Shown here in pieces: positions 7,988 through 16,613 of a DNA stretch of 48,798 nt (position 1 is the stretch's first letter; each line of letters starts with the position of its first letter). Origin of the DNA: JBBDIM01 sp040880405 (lineage in GTDB: Bacteria > Planctomycetota > Planctomycetia > Pirellulales > Pirellulaceae). The notes beneath the pieces were generated by a model, which saw nothing but the letters and a program-made list of their open reading frames with translations, ran no database searches and was not told where the DNA came from. Both the position numbers and the translations under genes were made by a program. Location of the stretch: assembly GCA_040880405.1 (NCBI GenBank), contig JBBDIM010000021.1, positions 1 to 48,798 of the forward strand. Reading direction: 5' to 3'.

Positions 7988-9304
7988 ATGATCAGCTCAT
8001 TCTGGAACATCCTCACTCAGCAGGGCGCGGTGACTCACCGCCGTGCCTTTCTCCGCCAGTTGCTGGGGACCGCCGCGGTCGGCGCGACTTCGCTCTCGTG
8101 GCGCGACATGATGATTGCTAGGGCCGCCGACCTGCGGAAGCAGGGCAAATCGATGATCCTGCTCTGGATGGATGGCGGGCCGAGCCAGTTCGAGACGTTC
8201 AACCCCAAAATCGGCTCCAAATACCAGGGACCGGCCGGGGCGATTCCGACCAACCTGCTAGGCGTCCACATCGGGGAGCATTACCCCGAGACCGCCAAGG
8301 TAATGGACAAGATCGCCCTGATTCGCTCGATGCAGAGCAAGGAACGGGACCATCACCGCGCGATCAAGCTGGTCCGCTCCGGTTATCCCATCAATCCCTC
8401 GATTCAATATCCGACCTGGGGTTCGGTGGTGGCGCGGGACCGGTGGGATCCGACCTACGACCTGCCGGCGTTTGTGCGAATCGGCAAGCCGAGAATTCCC
8501 ACGCGCGATATCAATTCCGGCGTGCTGGGCCCGCGGTATGAATCGTTCAAGATCGACCAGGCGGGCCAACTACCGGAGAACGTGTTGACGACGGTCGACG
8601 CCGATCGCTTGCGCCGCCGACTCGCCCTGTCCGGAAGGCTCGACGACCGCTTCGCGGACCTGGGTGGCCTGGAACGGGTCCGCGAGAAGCGGGAAATCTA
8701 TCGCCAGACCGAGCGTTTTGTGTTGAGTCCCAAGATGAACGTCTTCCAACTCGACGAGGAACCGGAAAAACTGCGCGAAGCGTATGGCCGCCACGAATTC
8801 GGGCAAGGCTGCTTGTTGGCCCGACGGTTGATCGAGACCGGGGTGAGCTTTGTGGAGGTCTTTAGTTCTGGCACCGATAACGACCAAGGCTGGGATACCC
8901 ACAAACGGGGCTTCGCCGAAAACCCAGTCCTGGCCAGCGAAGTCGACAAACCCTACGCGACGCTATTGAAGGACTTGGAGGCTCGCGGAATGCTGGAAGA
9001 TACCCTGGTTGTCTGGATGGGCGAGTTCGGGCGGACTCCTAAATTCAAAGAGGACGGCGGCCGGGAACATTATTCCGACGGCTGGATCACCGCGCTGTCC
9101 GGCGGTGGCGTGCAAATGGGACAGGTGATCGGCGAGACCGATAAGGATGGCGTCAGTGTGACCGATCGACCGGTGGGAGTCAGCGACCTGTTCGCCACCT
9201 TCTGCAAAATCTTGGGCATGGACCCGCACGAAGAGTACATCACCGACCAAAACCAACCGCTGGCGCTGGTCGATGGTGGCAGTGTGGTGGAAGAGCTGTT
9301 TTAG
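7988..9304 (+). CDS. DUF1501 domain protein, Tat-exported
   Basis: 438 residues. The N terminus has a twin-arginine signal (HRRAFLRQLLGTAAVG, Arg18-Arg19) followed by an Ala-rich segment. The body has the alkaline-phosphatase/sulfatase-like fold of DUF1501: LLWMDGGPSQFETFNPK near residue 55, the RSMQSKERDHHRA stretch, and the C-terminal WMGEFGRTPKFKEDGGREH metal-site-like block with Asp/His residues. Full length for the family. It forms a two-gene unit with the preceding DUF1549/DUF1553 gene; the pair probably works together in the periplasm. Substrate not determinable from sequence. Confidence 0.9.
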   Translation: MISSFWNILTQQGAVTHRRAFLRQLLGTAAVGATSLSWRDMMIARAADLRKQGKSMILLWMDGGPSQFETFNPKIGSKYQGPAGAIPTNLLGVHIGEHYPETAKVMDKIALIRSMQSKERDHHRAIKLVRSGYPINPSIQYPTWGSVVARDRWDPTYDLPAFVRIGKPRIPTRDINSGVLGPRYESFKIDQAGQLPENVLTTVDADRLRRRLALSGRLDDRFADLGGLERVREKREIYRQTERFVLSPKMNVFQLDEEPEKLREAYGRHEFGQGCLLARRLIETGVSFVEVFSSGTDNDQGWDTHKRGFAENPVLASEVDKPYATLLKDLEARGMLEDTLVVWMGEFGRTPKFKEDGGREHYSDGWITALSGGGVQMGQVIGETDKDGVSVTDRPVGVSDLFATFCKILGMDPHEEYITDQNQPLALVDGGSVVEELF

Positions 9305-9403
9305 CGCGAGCTGCGTTACGGCTTAATTTTAGGGTGGCACGGATTGGTGAACATCACCGAAAATCGGAACGCCCCATGAAAAGATCTCGCCGGATAGTTC
9401 ATC

Positions 9404-9675
9404 GGGTGCCATGCCCACGCCCTCCAACGTGGGCATGTTTGGGCGGGCCCGTTTTCCACCGGTAACTCGAATAACAACCAGTGAAACGGTCGACCGCGAA
9501 CCCATGGCTAATTGATCGTTGTGATGTTCTCACGCACAGGACAAGCCGCCAGGGGAGATCTATCGTGCCGGCAATGTTGTCCGATGGAACCGGAGACGGC
9601 ATCCGGACTTCTCTGAAAAGTGAGGATCATCTCGCACGTCTCATGCCCACGTTGGAGGGCGTGGGCATGGCACCC
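9404..9675. repeat. REP/BIME-like pair of inverted hairpins, copy 2
   Basis: Left unit 9404-9437 and right unit 9642-9675, with the same GGGTGC plus CATGCCCACG stem and CCCTCCAA loop as copy 1. The inner sequence is partly shared with copy 1 (TTTCCACCGGTAACTCGA, CAGTGAAACGG, GATCATCTCGCAC). It fills the 392-bp gap between the convergent DUF1501 and ribD genes. A loose GGGTGGCAC motif at 9332 precedes it. Nothing else is seen in this gap. Confidence 0.85.
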
Positions 9676-9696
9676 AGGCGTCTTGGAAGTACCGTC

Positions 9697-10827
9697 TTAG
9701 GTAGCCTCTGTCTCCGGGAAATTTCCCCAGTCGATCAGGCCCTGGACCAGCAAGGTATCGTCCACGGTTTCCGTCTCGATGTCTTTTAGCGTGATTGCCT
9801 CGGCCATTTCGCTGAGGCCTGTGCCTCCGATTGGCGTAGGGGCCGCGACTCCGCCGACCAGTTTGGGGGCGATGTAGCTATGGACTTCATCGATCTGGTG
9901 TTGCTCCAGGAGGGTCGCGAGGAGTTGGCTGCCCCCTTCTACCAAGATATTCGTCATGCCTCGTGCGCCCAATTGGGACAGCAATTGCATGATTCTTCCG
10001 GCGTGGTCCGGGGCGTCGCAAAGTAGGATTTCGCAACCGGCGTGGACCAGTTGATCCAAGCGTTCGGGCCGGGCGTTAGGCCCGACCGCGACCATCGTCG
10101 GAAAATCTCTCGCGGTCCGCGCTAGTTGACTTTGCGGCGAGAGGGACGCCGCGCTATCGACGACAATCCGGGCCGCAGTTCGAGGACCGGAGGGCCGCGC
10201 TGTCAACAGGGGATCGTCCAGCTTCGCCGTTTGGCTGCCGACCATCACGCCATCGACCCGGCCCCGCAAGGCATGGACCTGGGCCCTTGCGGCCGCCCCG
10301 GAGATCCAGCGGCTGCTGCCGGTTCGCGTGGCGATTTTGCCGTCGAGGGTCATCGCCCACTTGGCGATGATCCAGGGCAAACCGGTCGCCTGCCGTTTGA
10401 GATAGGGGGCGTTTAATTTTCGGGCCTGGTCACCCAGTCGGCCGACCTCCACCGAGATGCCCGCCGCCAGCAACTTGGCGATCCCGCCCCCCTGCACTTT
10501 GGGAAAGGGATCTTGCTGGGCGATCACCACCCGCGCGGGCCGCGCGGCGATGACGGCGTCGACACAAGGGGGCGTCTTTCCCTGGTGGCAACAAGGCTCC
10601 AGGGTGACGTAGAAGGTACTTTTGTCGAGCGATGCGGTGCAGTCGGCAAGGGCATTGATCTCGGCGTGCGGCTCTCCGAACCGCTGATGCCAGCCACGGC
10701 CCAGCACCTGACCATCGCGTACGATCACGCACCCGACCATCGGGTTCGGCTCGACATGGCCTTGGCCTTGCCGAGCCAATTCCAGGGCCAAGGCCATCCA
10801 ACGGGAATCCTCGTCGGTGTTATTCAT
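9697..10827 (-). CDS. ribD: Bifunctional riboflavin biosynthesis deaminase/reductase RibD
   Basis: 376 residues. Converts 2,5-diamino-6-ribosylamino-pyrimidinone 5'-phosphate to the 5-amino-6-ribitylamino-uracil 5'-phosphate in two steps. The deaminase domain (~1-145) has the zinc site PHAE (His54, Glu56) and PCCHQGKTPPC (Cys79, Cys88). The reductase domain (~146-370) has the NADPH-binding pattern and SRWISG, VEGGSQLL. The start is ATG at 10827 with GGAG 8 nt upstream, not the GTG at 10836. It stands alone here; no other rib genes are in the window. Confidence 0.95.
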   Translation of the reverse strand: MNNTDEDSRWMALALELARQGQGHVEPNPMVGCVIVRDGQVLGRGWHQRFGEPHAEINALADCTASLDKSTFYVTLEPCCHQGKTPPCVDAVIAARPARVVIAQQDPFPKVQGGGIAKLLAAGISVEVGRLGDQARKLNAPYLKRQATGLPWIIAKWAMTLDGKIATRTGSSRWISGAAARAQVHALRGRVDGVMVGSQTAKLDDPLLTARPSGPRTAARIVVDSAASLSPQSQLARTARDFPTMVAVGPNARPERLDQLVHAGCEILLCDAPDHAGRIMQLLSQLGARGMTNILVEGGSQLLATLLEQHQIDEVHSYIAPKLVGGVAAPTPIGGTGLSEMAEAITLKDIETETVDDTLLVQGLIDWGNFPETEAT

Positions 10828-10875
10828 CGACCGCACTCCGAGACCGCCTGACCAAAGCCCATGTGACTTCTCCGA

Positions 10876-13059
10876 CTAGTCCATTCCGGGAAGCCAGAGG
10901 CCTCCCTGTTTGGCTTCTCCCTCCGGAGCGGCCGCGGGCTGCGGAGCGGCTCCGGGAGACCAAATCCCGCCATCCGCCGGGGGCGGGTTCATCTGCGCTT
11001 GCGCGGCGGCCTGGGGTGGGGCCTGGCCTTGACCGATTCCCATTTGTTCGAGCAACTGCGAGAACGCTTCGGCAACGCCCGGCTCGTGGGCATGGTTGCG
11101 ACTGATGTCGGCGACTAAGGTTTGCATCGCTTCGACATCCCGCATTCGAGCCCGCAGGCTGAACTCCACAACCTTGAGCATCCCCAGCGGTTGATCTGCC
11201 TTCTTCGCCTCTTCCTGGGCCAATTGGCTGTACTCGATCGCCTCTTCCGCATCCAAGGCGATGCGGCACATCTCTGCGTACAGTTCCAGCCGGCTTGGGC
11301 CATCGATTAAATCACGGCGGAGGATCTCGTGTCCGAATTTTCGCGCGGCGCGGCGAATCGCGTGCGAGGCGGCCATTTGAAAGTAGATGGCCAGTTTGTC
11401 ATCCGACAGTTGGGAGGCATCGACTCGCGACAACCGCGGCATGGACGCATCTTTTTGGCTCAACGGATCGTAGGGAGAGATCAGGCCGGGAAGTTTTAAC
11501 TCGGTTCGGATCGAATCGCAGTCGAGATCCCATTCGTGCATTTCCGCTTCGGTTTCAAGCCGGACGATGGCCGCCGCGAGTCGCAGGCGGAAATTGGTAT
11601 CACCCACGACGTCGCGTGGTGACTTTCCTTCCAATTCCATAATCGGCGTTGCGGCCCACTGCTCCAAGACCCTTTTTTGGCGCAACTCCGCCATGACCTC
11701 ACGGCGTTTGTCCAGCGAGAGGTCTTCCGGGAGGTTGTACTCCTCGTGGAATAAAACGGCCAGGAAATGGACCTCGTCGCGCTGATGGGTCAGGCTACCG
11801 GCATTGAGCGTGTCGCCGCCGATTTCCAGCATCAGTCGCTCGGCCGGTTCGGAAGAACCGATGCCATCGTTCCGGAACTCGACGCGCGCCTCGCGGTCGC
11901 TCTCCTTGCCGAACACGAGGACTTCCGAGATCCAATGCGGGATCGACTCCGGAGTAATCTCTTGCTCCGCTTCCAGGGCCGGTCGATCGAACAAGGCCGC
12001 GAGCAGCTTGGGGGGGACCAGCGTCTCGTCCACCCCTTCTCCCACCCAGGTTTGTTGCAGGTAGCCGACCATCTGGGTCATCATCTCCGGAGTGATCGGA
12101 CGGATGAGCACTCGGCTGTCGAGCCGCAGTTTTTCCAGAAAACCTTCCAGATTGGCGATCTCGATAATCGATTTCGTCCGCTCCACCATTTGGGGCGATT
12201 CCTGATCGAGGAATCGAGCCAAGGCCTCCGCCTCAACCGCACTATCGAAGTCGCTTCGCTCGGCGGCGATCGCGTAGGTGTGCAGGTAGTTGATCGCGGC
12301 GGGGTGGTCACCCAGCATCAGCGCCAGCGTCGCGAGGTTGCGGAGGATAGCGACATTTCGGGGGGCCGACTTGCGGAGCTCTTCAAACTGCTTGTGAGCC
12401 TTTCGCCAGCGGCCCAGATGGATGTCGGCCAGCGCTTGTTGGAAAACGGCTTGGTTGGGGAAGTCGCTGGGGCACTCCTCGACGACCAAAGGGAGCTTGA
12501 GCAGCGAGGGGAGCTCGGCGGAACGATTCAGACGGACGACCATCCCGAGCGCCGATTCCTGGATCTCGCTGTCGGTGGCCAACCGCCCGAGCAGCAAAAA
12601 GAGGGCCTGCGCGGCCATGGGGAGGTTATTGCGCAATGTTTCTCCGGCGATCATATCCATCGCCTGCAGGACGACGGTATGGGTCACTTCGGCCTCTTGC
12701 TCCAGGGCATCCTGTAGGGCCTCGGTCGCGCCCGCGAAATCTTGCTGGATCGCTTTGGAGATGGCGTGGAAACCATGGGCTACCTGATTGCCGGGGTGCT
12801 TCTCCCGGAACCGATCGGCCACTTTCTGAAAACCTTCGAGTTCCCCCATCTCTAGACGGACCAGGCCTTCATAGAACATCGGGATCGAATGGTCGGGGTA
12901 CTTCTCCGACATCCGCCGCAGATGTTCCAAACAAGCGACCCGCTGTTGGCCAATCATCATCCGCTCGATCTTTTCGATATCGGGAATCAGCTCGGGGCAG
13001 TAGAACTTGATTTTCTTGTTGGTACCACAAGGTGATATCGCATACGGGTCGACAGCCAT
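10876..13059 (-). CDS. TPR-like protein with atypical N-terminal SEC-C-like motif
   Basis: 727 residues. The N terminus (DPYAISPCGTNKKIKFYC) matches the SEC-C pattern CPCGSGKKFKKCC, but the first Cys is replaced by Ser and the terminal pair is YC, so the usual zinc site is incomplete. The rest is helical with several TPR-like units (~35-300 and ~590-680) and a Pro/Ala/Gln-rich tail ending GGLWLPGMD. The ATG at 13059 is preferred over 13071 because GGGAG lies 7 nt before it. SEC-C motifs bind SecB or nucleic acids in some proteins; here the role is unknown. It lies 48 bp upstream of ribD on the same strand, so co-transcription is possible. Confidence 0.75.
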   Translation of the reverse strand: MAVDPYAISPCGTNKKIKFYCPELIPDIEKIERMMIGQQRVACLEHLRRMSEKYPDHSIPMFYEGLVRLEMGELEGFQKVADRFREKHPGNQVAHGFHAISKAIQQDFAGATEALQDALEQEAEVTHTVVLQAMDMIAGETLRNNLPMAAQALFLLLGRLATDSEIQESALGMVVRLNRSAELPSLLKLPLVVEECPSDFPNQAVFQQALADIHLGRWRKAHKQFEELRKSAPRNVAILRNLATLALMLGDHPAAINYLHTYAIAAERSDFDSAVEAEALARFLDQESPQMVERTKSIIEIANLEGFLEKLRLDSRVLIRPITPEMMTQMVGYLQQTWVGEGVDETLVPPKLLAALFDRPALEAEQEITPESIPHWISEVLVFGKESDREARVEFRNDGIGSSEPAERLMLEIGGDTLNAGSLTHQRDEVHFLAVLFHEEYNLPEDLSLDKRREVMAELRQKRVLEQWAATPIMELEGKSPRDVVGDTNFRLRLAAAIVRLETEAEMHEWDLDCDSIRTELKLPGLISPYDPLSQKDASMPRLSRVDASQLSDDKLAIYFQMAASHAIRRAARKFGHEILRRDLIDGPSRLELYAEMCRIALDAEEAIEYSQLAQEEAKKADQPLGMLKVVEFSLRARMRDVEAMQTLVADISRNHAHEPGVAEAFSQLLEQMGIGQGQAPPQAAAQAQMNPPPADGGIWSPGAAPQPAAAPEGEAKQGGLWLPGMD

Positions 13060-13440
13060 GACGACTCCCATCTCGGTTGAGGATTGGCGCTAGTAGGTTA
13101 TGGAGCAATCCCCAGTGTGGGGGAAAAGCGTTGCTGGTCAAACCGGCATCTTATCAGAATCGGCCCCTTGATACGAGCGGCGGAATCCCTGGATTCCCAA
13201 GTTGGGCAGGCCACCGGAAAGGTGTCTTTTGGCCGTCGACGATCGCATCGAAAAAGGTGGGTCAGTCGATCGGAAGCAGCGAAAATCACGGCGGATCGGA
13301 CTTGCGTCGATACGGCATCCCGGATATCTATCCAACCCGCGAAACGACCCGTCCCGGATCTGGTCAAACAGGCCTTCCGGAGTGGATCGCGAGCGACCTT
13401 ATTCGCTTCATGGCAAACCCCAGAGAGACGAACCGGTTCG
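13060..13440. other. Intergenic stretch without a supported gene
   Basis: 381 bp between the divergent SEC-C/TPR gene and the lipoyl-like gene. Two + strand frames stay open across it, but the translations are rich in Arg/Ser and lack domain character. Promoters for both flanking genes should lie here; no convincing -35/-10 pair or repeat was found. Confidence 0.4.
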
Positions 13441-13710
13441 ATGCAAGACTTAACCTGCCCTATCTTATTGCCCGACTTAGGATTACCGGAAATCTCGATT
13501 CGCACGAGCCTGTGGCTGGTCTCACTCGGGGCGGAAGTCCGCAAAGGGGATCGACTGCTGGAGGTTTTGGCCGGTGAGGTCACCTTCGATATCGCGAGCC
13601 CGGCCGATGGGATTTTGAGCGAGCAGTGGGTTGATGAAAACCAGCCCATCGAGTTTGGCGATGCCGTGGGGCTTATCCGGCAGGCCGAAGTCCTGCGAGA
13701 CGCCGCCTAG
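13441..13710 (+). CDS. Stand-alone biotinyl/lipoyl-like domain protein lacking the modified lysine
   Basis: 89 residues covering one lipoyl/biotinyl fold: LPDLGLPEISIRTSLWLVS, then VRKGDRLLEV, then SPADGILSEQWVDENQPIEFGD. At the hairpin where the modified lysine normally sits (D-K-A/V) this protein reads LAGEVTF, so no Lys is available. The ATG at 13441 begins the domain directly; the frame is open upstream but without domain content, and no strong ribosome site is seen. Its stop overlaps the stop of the convergent rpiB by 4 bp. It may be a structural or binding version of the fold. Confidence 0.65.
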   Translation: MQDLTCPILLPDLGLPEISIRTSLWLVSLGAEVRKGDRLLEVLAGEVTFDIASPADGILSEQWVDENQPIEFGDAVGLIRQAEVLRDAA

Positions 13711-14156
13711 GCCGTCCCACCAGAGGTCAGTTCGTCGATCTTTTCGATCCGCCGCTGATGACGGCCCCCTTCAAACGGGGTCGCGAGCCAGGTATCGACA
13801 ATCTCAATCGCCGTCTCCCAATCGACCATCCGCTGGCCGATGGAGATCATGTTGGCTTGATTGTGCAGGCTTGTGAGTCGGGCCGACTCCACGTTCCAGC
13901 AGAGTCCGCACCGAATGGTCGCCACGCGGTTGGCGGCGATTGCCTCGCCGTTGCCGGAGCCACCCAGCACGATTCCCCGCTCACACCGGCCACTGGCTAC
14001 CGCTTGGGCGGCCGGGACAATGTAGTCCGGGTAGTCGCAGGCGGCATCGCTCTCGGTACCGAAGTCGGTCACCGTGTGGCCCAAATCATGCAAGTGCTGG
14101 ATGATTCGGGTTTTGTAGTCGTAGCCCGCGTGGTCGGAGGCGATCGCGATATTCAT
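13707..14156 (-). CDS. rpiB: Ribose-5-phosphate isomerase B
   Basis: 149 residues; interconverts ribose 5-phosphate and ribulose 5-phosphate in the pentose phosphate pathway. Starts MNIAIASDHAGYDYK at the ATG at 14156, where homology begins (the frame is open further upstream). The phosphate loop reads GGSGNGEAIAANR. In the E. coli-type enzyme the residue before the loop is the catalytic Cys; here it is Gly and a Glu is present in GNGE, the arrangement known from Mycobacterium tuberculosis RpiB, where Glu acts as the base. HNQANMISIGQRM is the conserved C-terminal half-site. Monocistronic, convergent with the lipoyl-like gene. Confidence 0.92.
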   Translation of the reverse strand: MNIAIASDHAGYDYKTRIIQHLHDLGHTVTDFGTESDAACDYPDYIVPAAQAVASGRCERGIVLGGSGNGEAIAANRVATIRCGLCWNVESARLTSLHNQANMISIGQRMVDWETAIEIVDTWLATPFEGGRHQRRIEKIDELTSGGTA

Positions 14157-14420
14157 GCTCTGGCGAAACGGAAGGGGCTGATGGGACCGTGAATGCGACC
14201 CCCAACTCCAGACCGAACCGCCGCTGGGCCGAAGTATTTGCCGCCCAGGGGAAGGCCGGCGGCGTGGGGCAAACGAGATATCATACCGCGTCATGGGCGA
14301 AGGTTCGATATCCCACCGGTGGCCCGAGCGAAAAAGGGGAGGATCTCGCTTTCACCCTGTGGGGGGAGCGACTAGAATGCATTTCACCGGAACACACTCA
14401 TCTCATCGGGAATCCCGCGT

Positions 14421-15470
14421 TTGTCGAACTGGTCGCACACCCTAGACGATTTTCTCGCCCTCAACGACGAGATTCTGGCCCTTTCTCGCGCCGGTATTCC
14501 GCTCGACCGGAACCTCCGTTCGGCGGCGCGGCAGATTCGGGGTCGTCGGGGTGATTTGCTGGAAAAAATGTCGGCCCGGCTAGCGCAAGGGGCCTCGTTG
14601 GATCAAGTGGTCGCCGAGACCAAGGAATTGCCGCCGATCTACCGCGCCGTGGTCGAGGCGGGCTTGCGGTCGGGCGATTTGACCGCCGCCCTAGAGGATG
14701 TCGCCGGAGTCGCGCGGCGGATGCAGGATGTACGGATCAGCTACCTGCTCGCGATTATCTACCCGTCCATCGTGCTGATGGTGGCGGGCGCGGCGATCTT
14801 CGTCGTCGGTCGCCCCGTGATTCGAGTCATGGTGATGATAATTCAAGACGAACTGCGGGTGCCGGCAAGTCATCCGCTGAATTGGGGAACACAGTTATTC
14901 CAAGACGCCTCTCCGCTGCTCAGCCTGCTGTGCCCCTTGGGCGTGTTGCTGCTGGTGGGGACCATCGCGGTGCTGATGCTCACCCAGCGAGCCCTCTTGC
15001 CGGGTGGATCCTTGATTGCCTGGGTGCCTGGGCTGCGGGGGGTCGCGAAGTTTGGCAAACAGGCGGTTTGGCTTGATGTGATGGCGCTACTTGTGCGGCG
15101 TCAGGTCCCTTTGGCCGAAGCCGCTCGGTTGGCGGCCGCGTCGACCGGAGACTCGGTTTGGATTCGGGCGACGAACGAGTGGGCCACGCGACTGGAGCGG
15201 GGTGAACGATCCGACCCGCCGCCGATGGTGCCCGGCTTCGGCCGCTGGCTGCTGGGTGGCCAGTCCGATCCGCGGACCTTGGCCAAATGGTTGAGAATCG
15301 CCGCCGAGACGGCCCATCGCGAGGCGAGCCGAAAAAGCGATTGGATCCGGGCCAGGCTGACTTTATATCTCGGTCTTGGGCTGGGGGGCATGGTCGTCGG
15401 GATGTTTGCGATGGCGATGATCCTCCCCTGGATCGGGATCATCGAGCAGTTACTCCGAGAGCATCAATAA
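14421..15470 (+). CDS. GspF/PilC-like inner-membrane platform protein 1
   Basis: 349 residues. An N-terminal cytoplasmic GspF domain (~8-105: FLALNDEILALSRAGIPLDRNL ... AGLRSGDLTAALEDVA) precedes a first membrane helix pair (~110-135 and ~170-195). A second, shorter cytoplasmic domain and a final helix (~320-345) follow. The start is a TTG at 14421 with GGGAA 8 nt upstream; no in-frame ATG lies nearby. GspF-family proteins anchor the assembly ATPase beneath a type II/IV pilus machine. First gene of a compact operon with two further F-like genes and four prepilin-like genes. Confidence 0.85.
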   Translation: MSNWSHTLDDFLALNDEILALSRAGIPLDRNLRSAARQIRGRRGDLLEKMSARLAQGASLDQVVAETKELPPIYRAVVEAGLRSGDLTAALEDVAGVARRMQDVRISYLLAIIYPSIVLMVAGAAIFVVGRPVIRVMVMIIQDELRVPASHPLNWGTQLFQDASPLLSLLCPLGVLLLVGTIAVLMLTQRALLPGGSLIAWVPGLRGVAKFGKQAVWLDVMALLVRRQVPLAEAARLAAASTGDSVWIRATNEWATRLERGERSDPPPMVPGFGRWLLGGQSDPRTLAKWLRIAAETAHREASRKSDWIRARLTLYLGLGLGGMVVGMFAMAMILPWIGIIEQLLREHQ

Positions 15471-15487
15471 CCACTCCCCGATAGGCT

Positions 15488-16591
15488 ATGACGTTGGCTT
15501 CGCCGCGAGGCAATTTCGAAGAGACCGCCACCCCGCCGGAATCGGTGCCGGGTCCGCCTCTCACACCCGAGGAGGCGGCCGAGCTTGCGCGGTATGTGGC
15601 GCGTCTGACCGATGCCGAGCTTGATCTGCCGACCGGCTTGGAATCGGCCGCGACTCAGGTTTCCTCTGAATCGCTCCGCTCGGCACTCCGTCATTTAGCG
15701 ACCCAACTTCGTGGCGGTGCCGATCTGGCGACCCTGCTGACCGACGAGCGCATGCCGTTATCCGGCGGTTTGCGGAGCTTGCTGCGGGCCGCCGGAATTC
15801 GGGGGAATTTACCGGAGATCCTGCTAGAACTGATCGCCGCCGACAACTGGCGGCGTGATTATTGGCGCGGCGTCAGGGCCGCCTTGGCTTATCCGCTGCT
15901 GCTGCTCGGGCTCGCCTTGCTGGTCGCCGATTTTGTTTCCCTCGTGGTCTTGCCACAGATTTATGCCAACCTAATCGCCTTGTATGACGATTTAAGTATT
16001 GATTTCAAGTCGGTCGATTACACCATGCTGCAAACGCCGACGACCTCGTGGGTGCTTTCCGCCGGATTGCTCGCGGTCGCATTGCTGCTCATGCGGATGT
16101 TCCTCTCAAGCTTGGCCTGGGGACGGCTGATCCGGGGCGTTCCGCTGTTTGGGCCCATTTTGTGGTGGCATCCCTCCTGCGAATGGGTTGTCCAGTTGCG
16201 GTTGCTCTTGCAGGCTCAAGTTCCTCTGCCGGAGGCGATGGCCTGCCTGCCGGATATGCTGCGTCAGGTTCCCTTGCAGGAGGAGACGGTCCTCTACGCC
16301 GACCACTTGCGGAACGGAGGGACTTTGGCGGACGCCCTGGAGGCCGGAGTTGATTTTCCTCCCTCGCTGATCCCGCTAATCCGCTGGGGAGAGAACCGGG
16401 GCGGACTAATCCAAGCCCTCACCCAGTGCGAGAGCCTACTCAAACAACGACTCGACGATCGTCGCGACCTGCTCCGAGGCACCTTGCCCCCGATGATTAT
16501 TTTCCTGGTCATCGGGATCGCCTTCTGGCTGATCTTCCGAATTTTCGTGGCGATGATACCGATTATCGACTTGCTCGGTTATTTGTCATAA
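15488..16591 (+). CDS. GspF/PilC-like inner-membrane platform protein 2
   Basis: 367 residues, 17 bp after the first F gene. A Pro-rich N-terminal tail (~1-30) leads into a GspF domain (~35-120), helices at ~130-165 and ~185-210, the second F domain (~235-330: LLLQAQVPLPEAMACLPDML, WGENRGGLIQALTQC) and a terminal helix (~337-362). The second domain keeps the family pattern better than in the other two copies. Probably forms a hetero-oligomeric platform with its neighbours; the family normally has one F protein per machine. Confidence 0.85.
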   Translation: MTLASPRGNFEETATPPESVPGPPLTPEEAAELARYVARLTDAELDLPTGLESAATQVSSESLRSALRHLATQLRGGADLATLLTDERMPLSGGLRSLLRAAGIRGNLPEILLELIAADNWRRDYWRGVRAALAYPLLLLGLALLVADFVSLVVLPQIYANLIALYDDLSIDFKSVDYTMLQTPTTSWVLSAGLLAVALLLMRMFLSSLAWGRLIRGVPLFGPILWWHPSCEWVVQLRLLLQAQVPLPEAMACLPDMLRQVPLQEETVLYADHLRNGGTLADALEAGVDFPPSLIPLIRWGENRGGLIQALTQCESLLKQRLDDRRDLLRGTLPPMIIFLVIGIAFWLIFRIFVAMIPIIDLLGYLS

Positions 16592-16613
16592 CCAGGGGAC
16601 CTTAAGCCATCCA

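Noticed and set aside
14270..14330. tRNA-like GGTTCGATATCCC segment
   Set aside because: No acceptor or anticodon arm can be folded around it.
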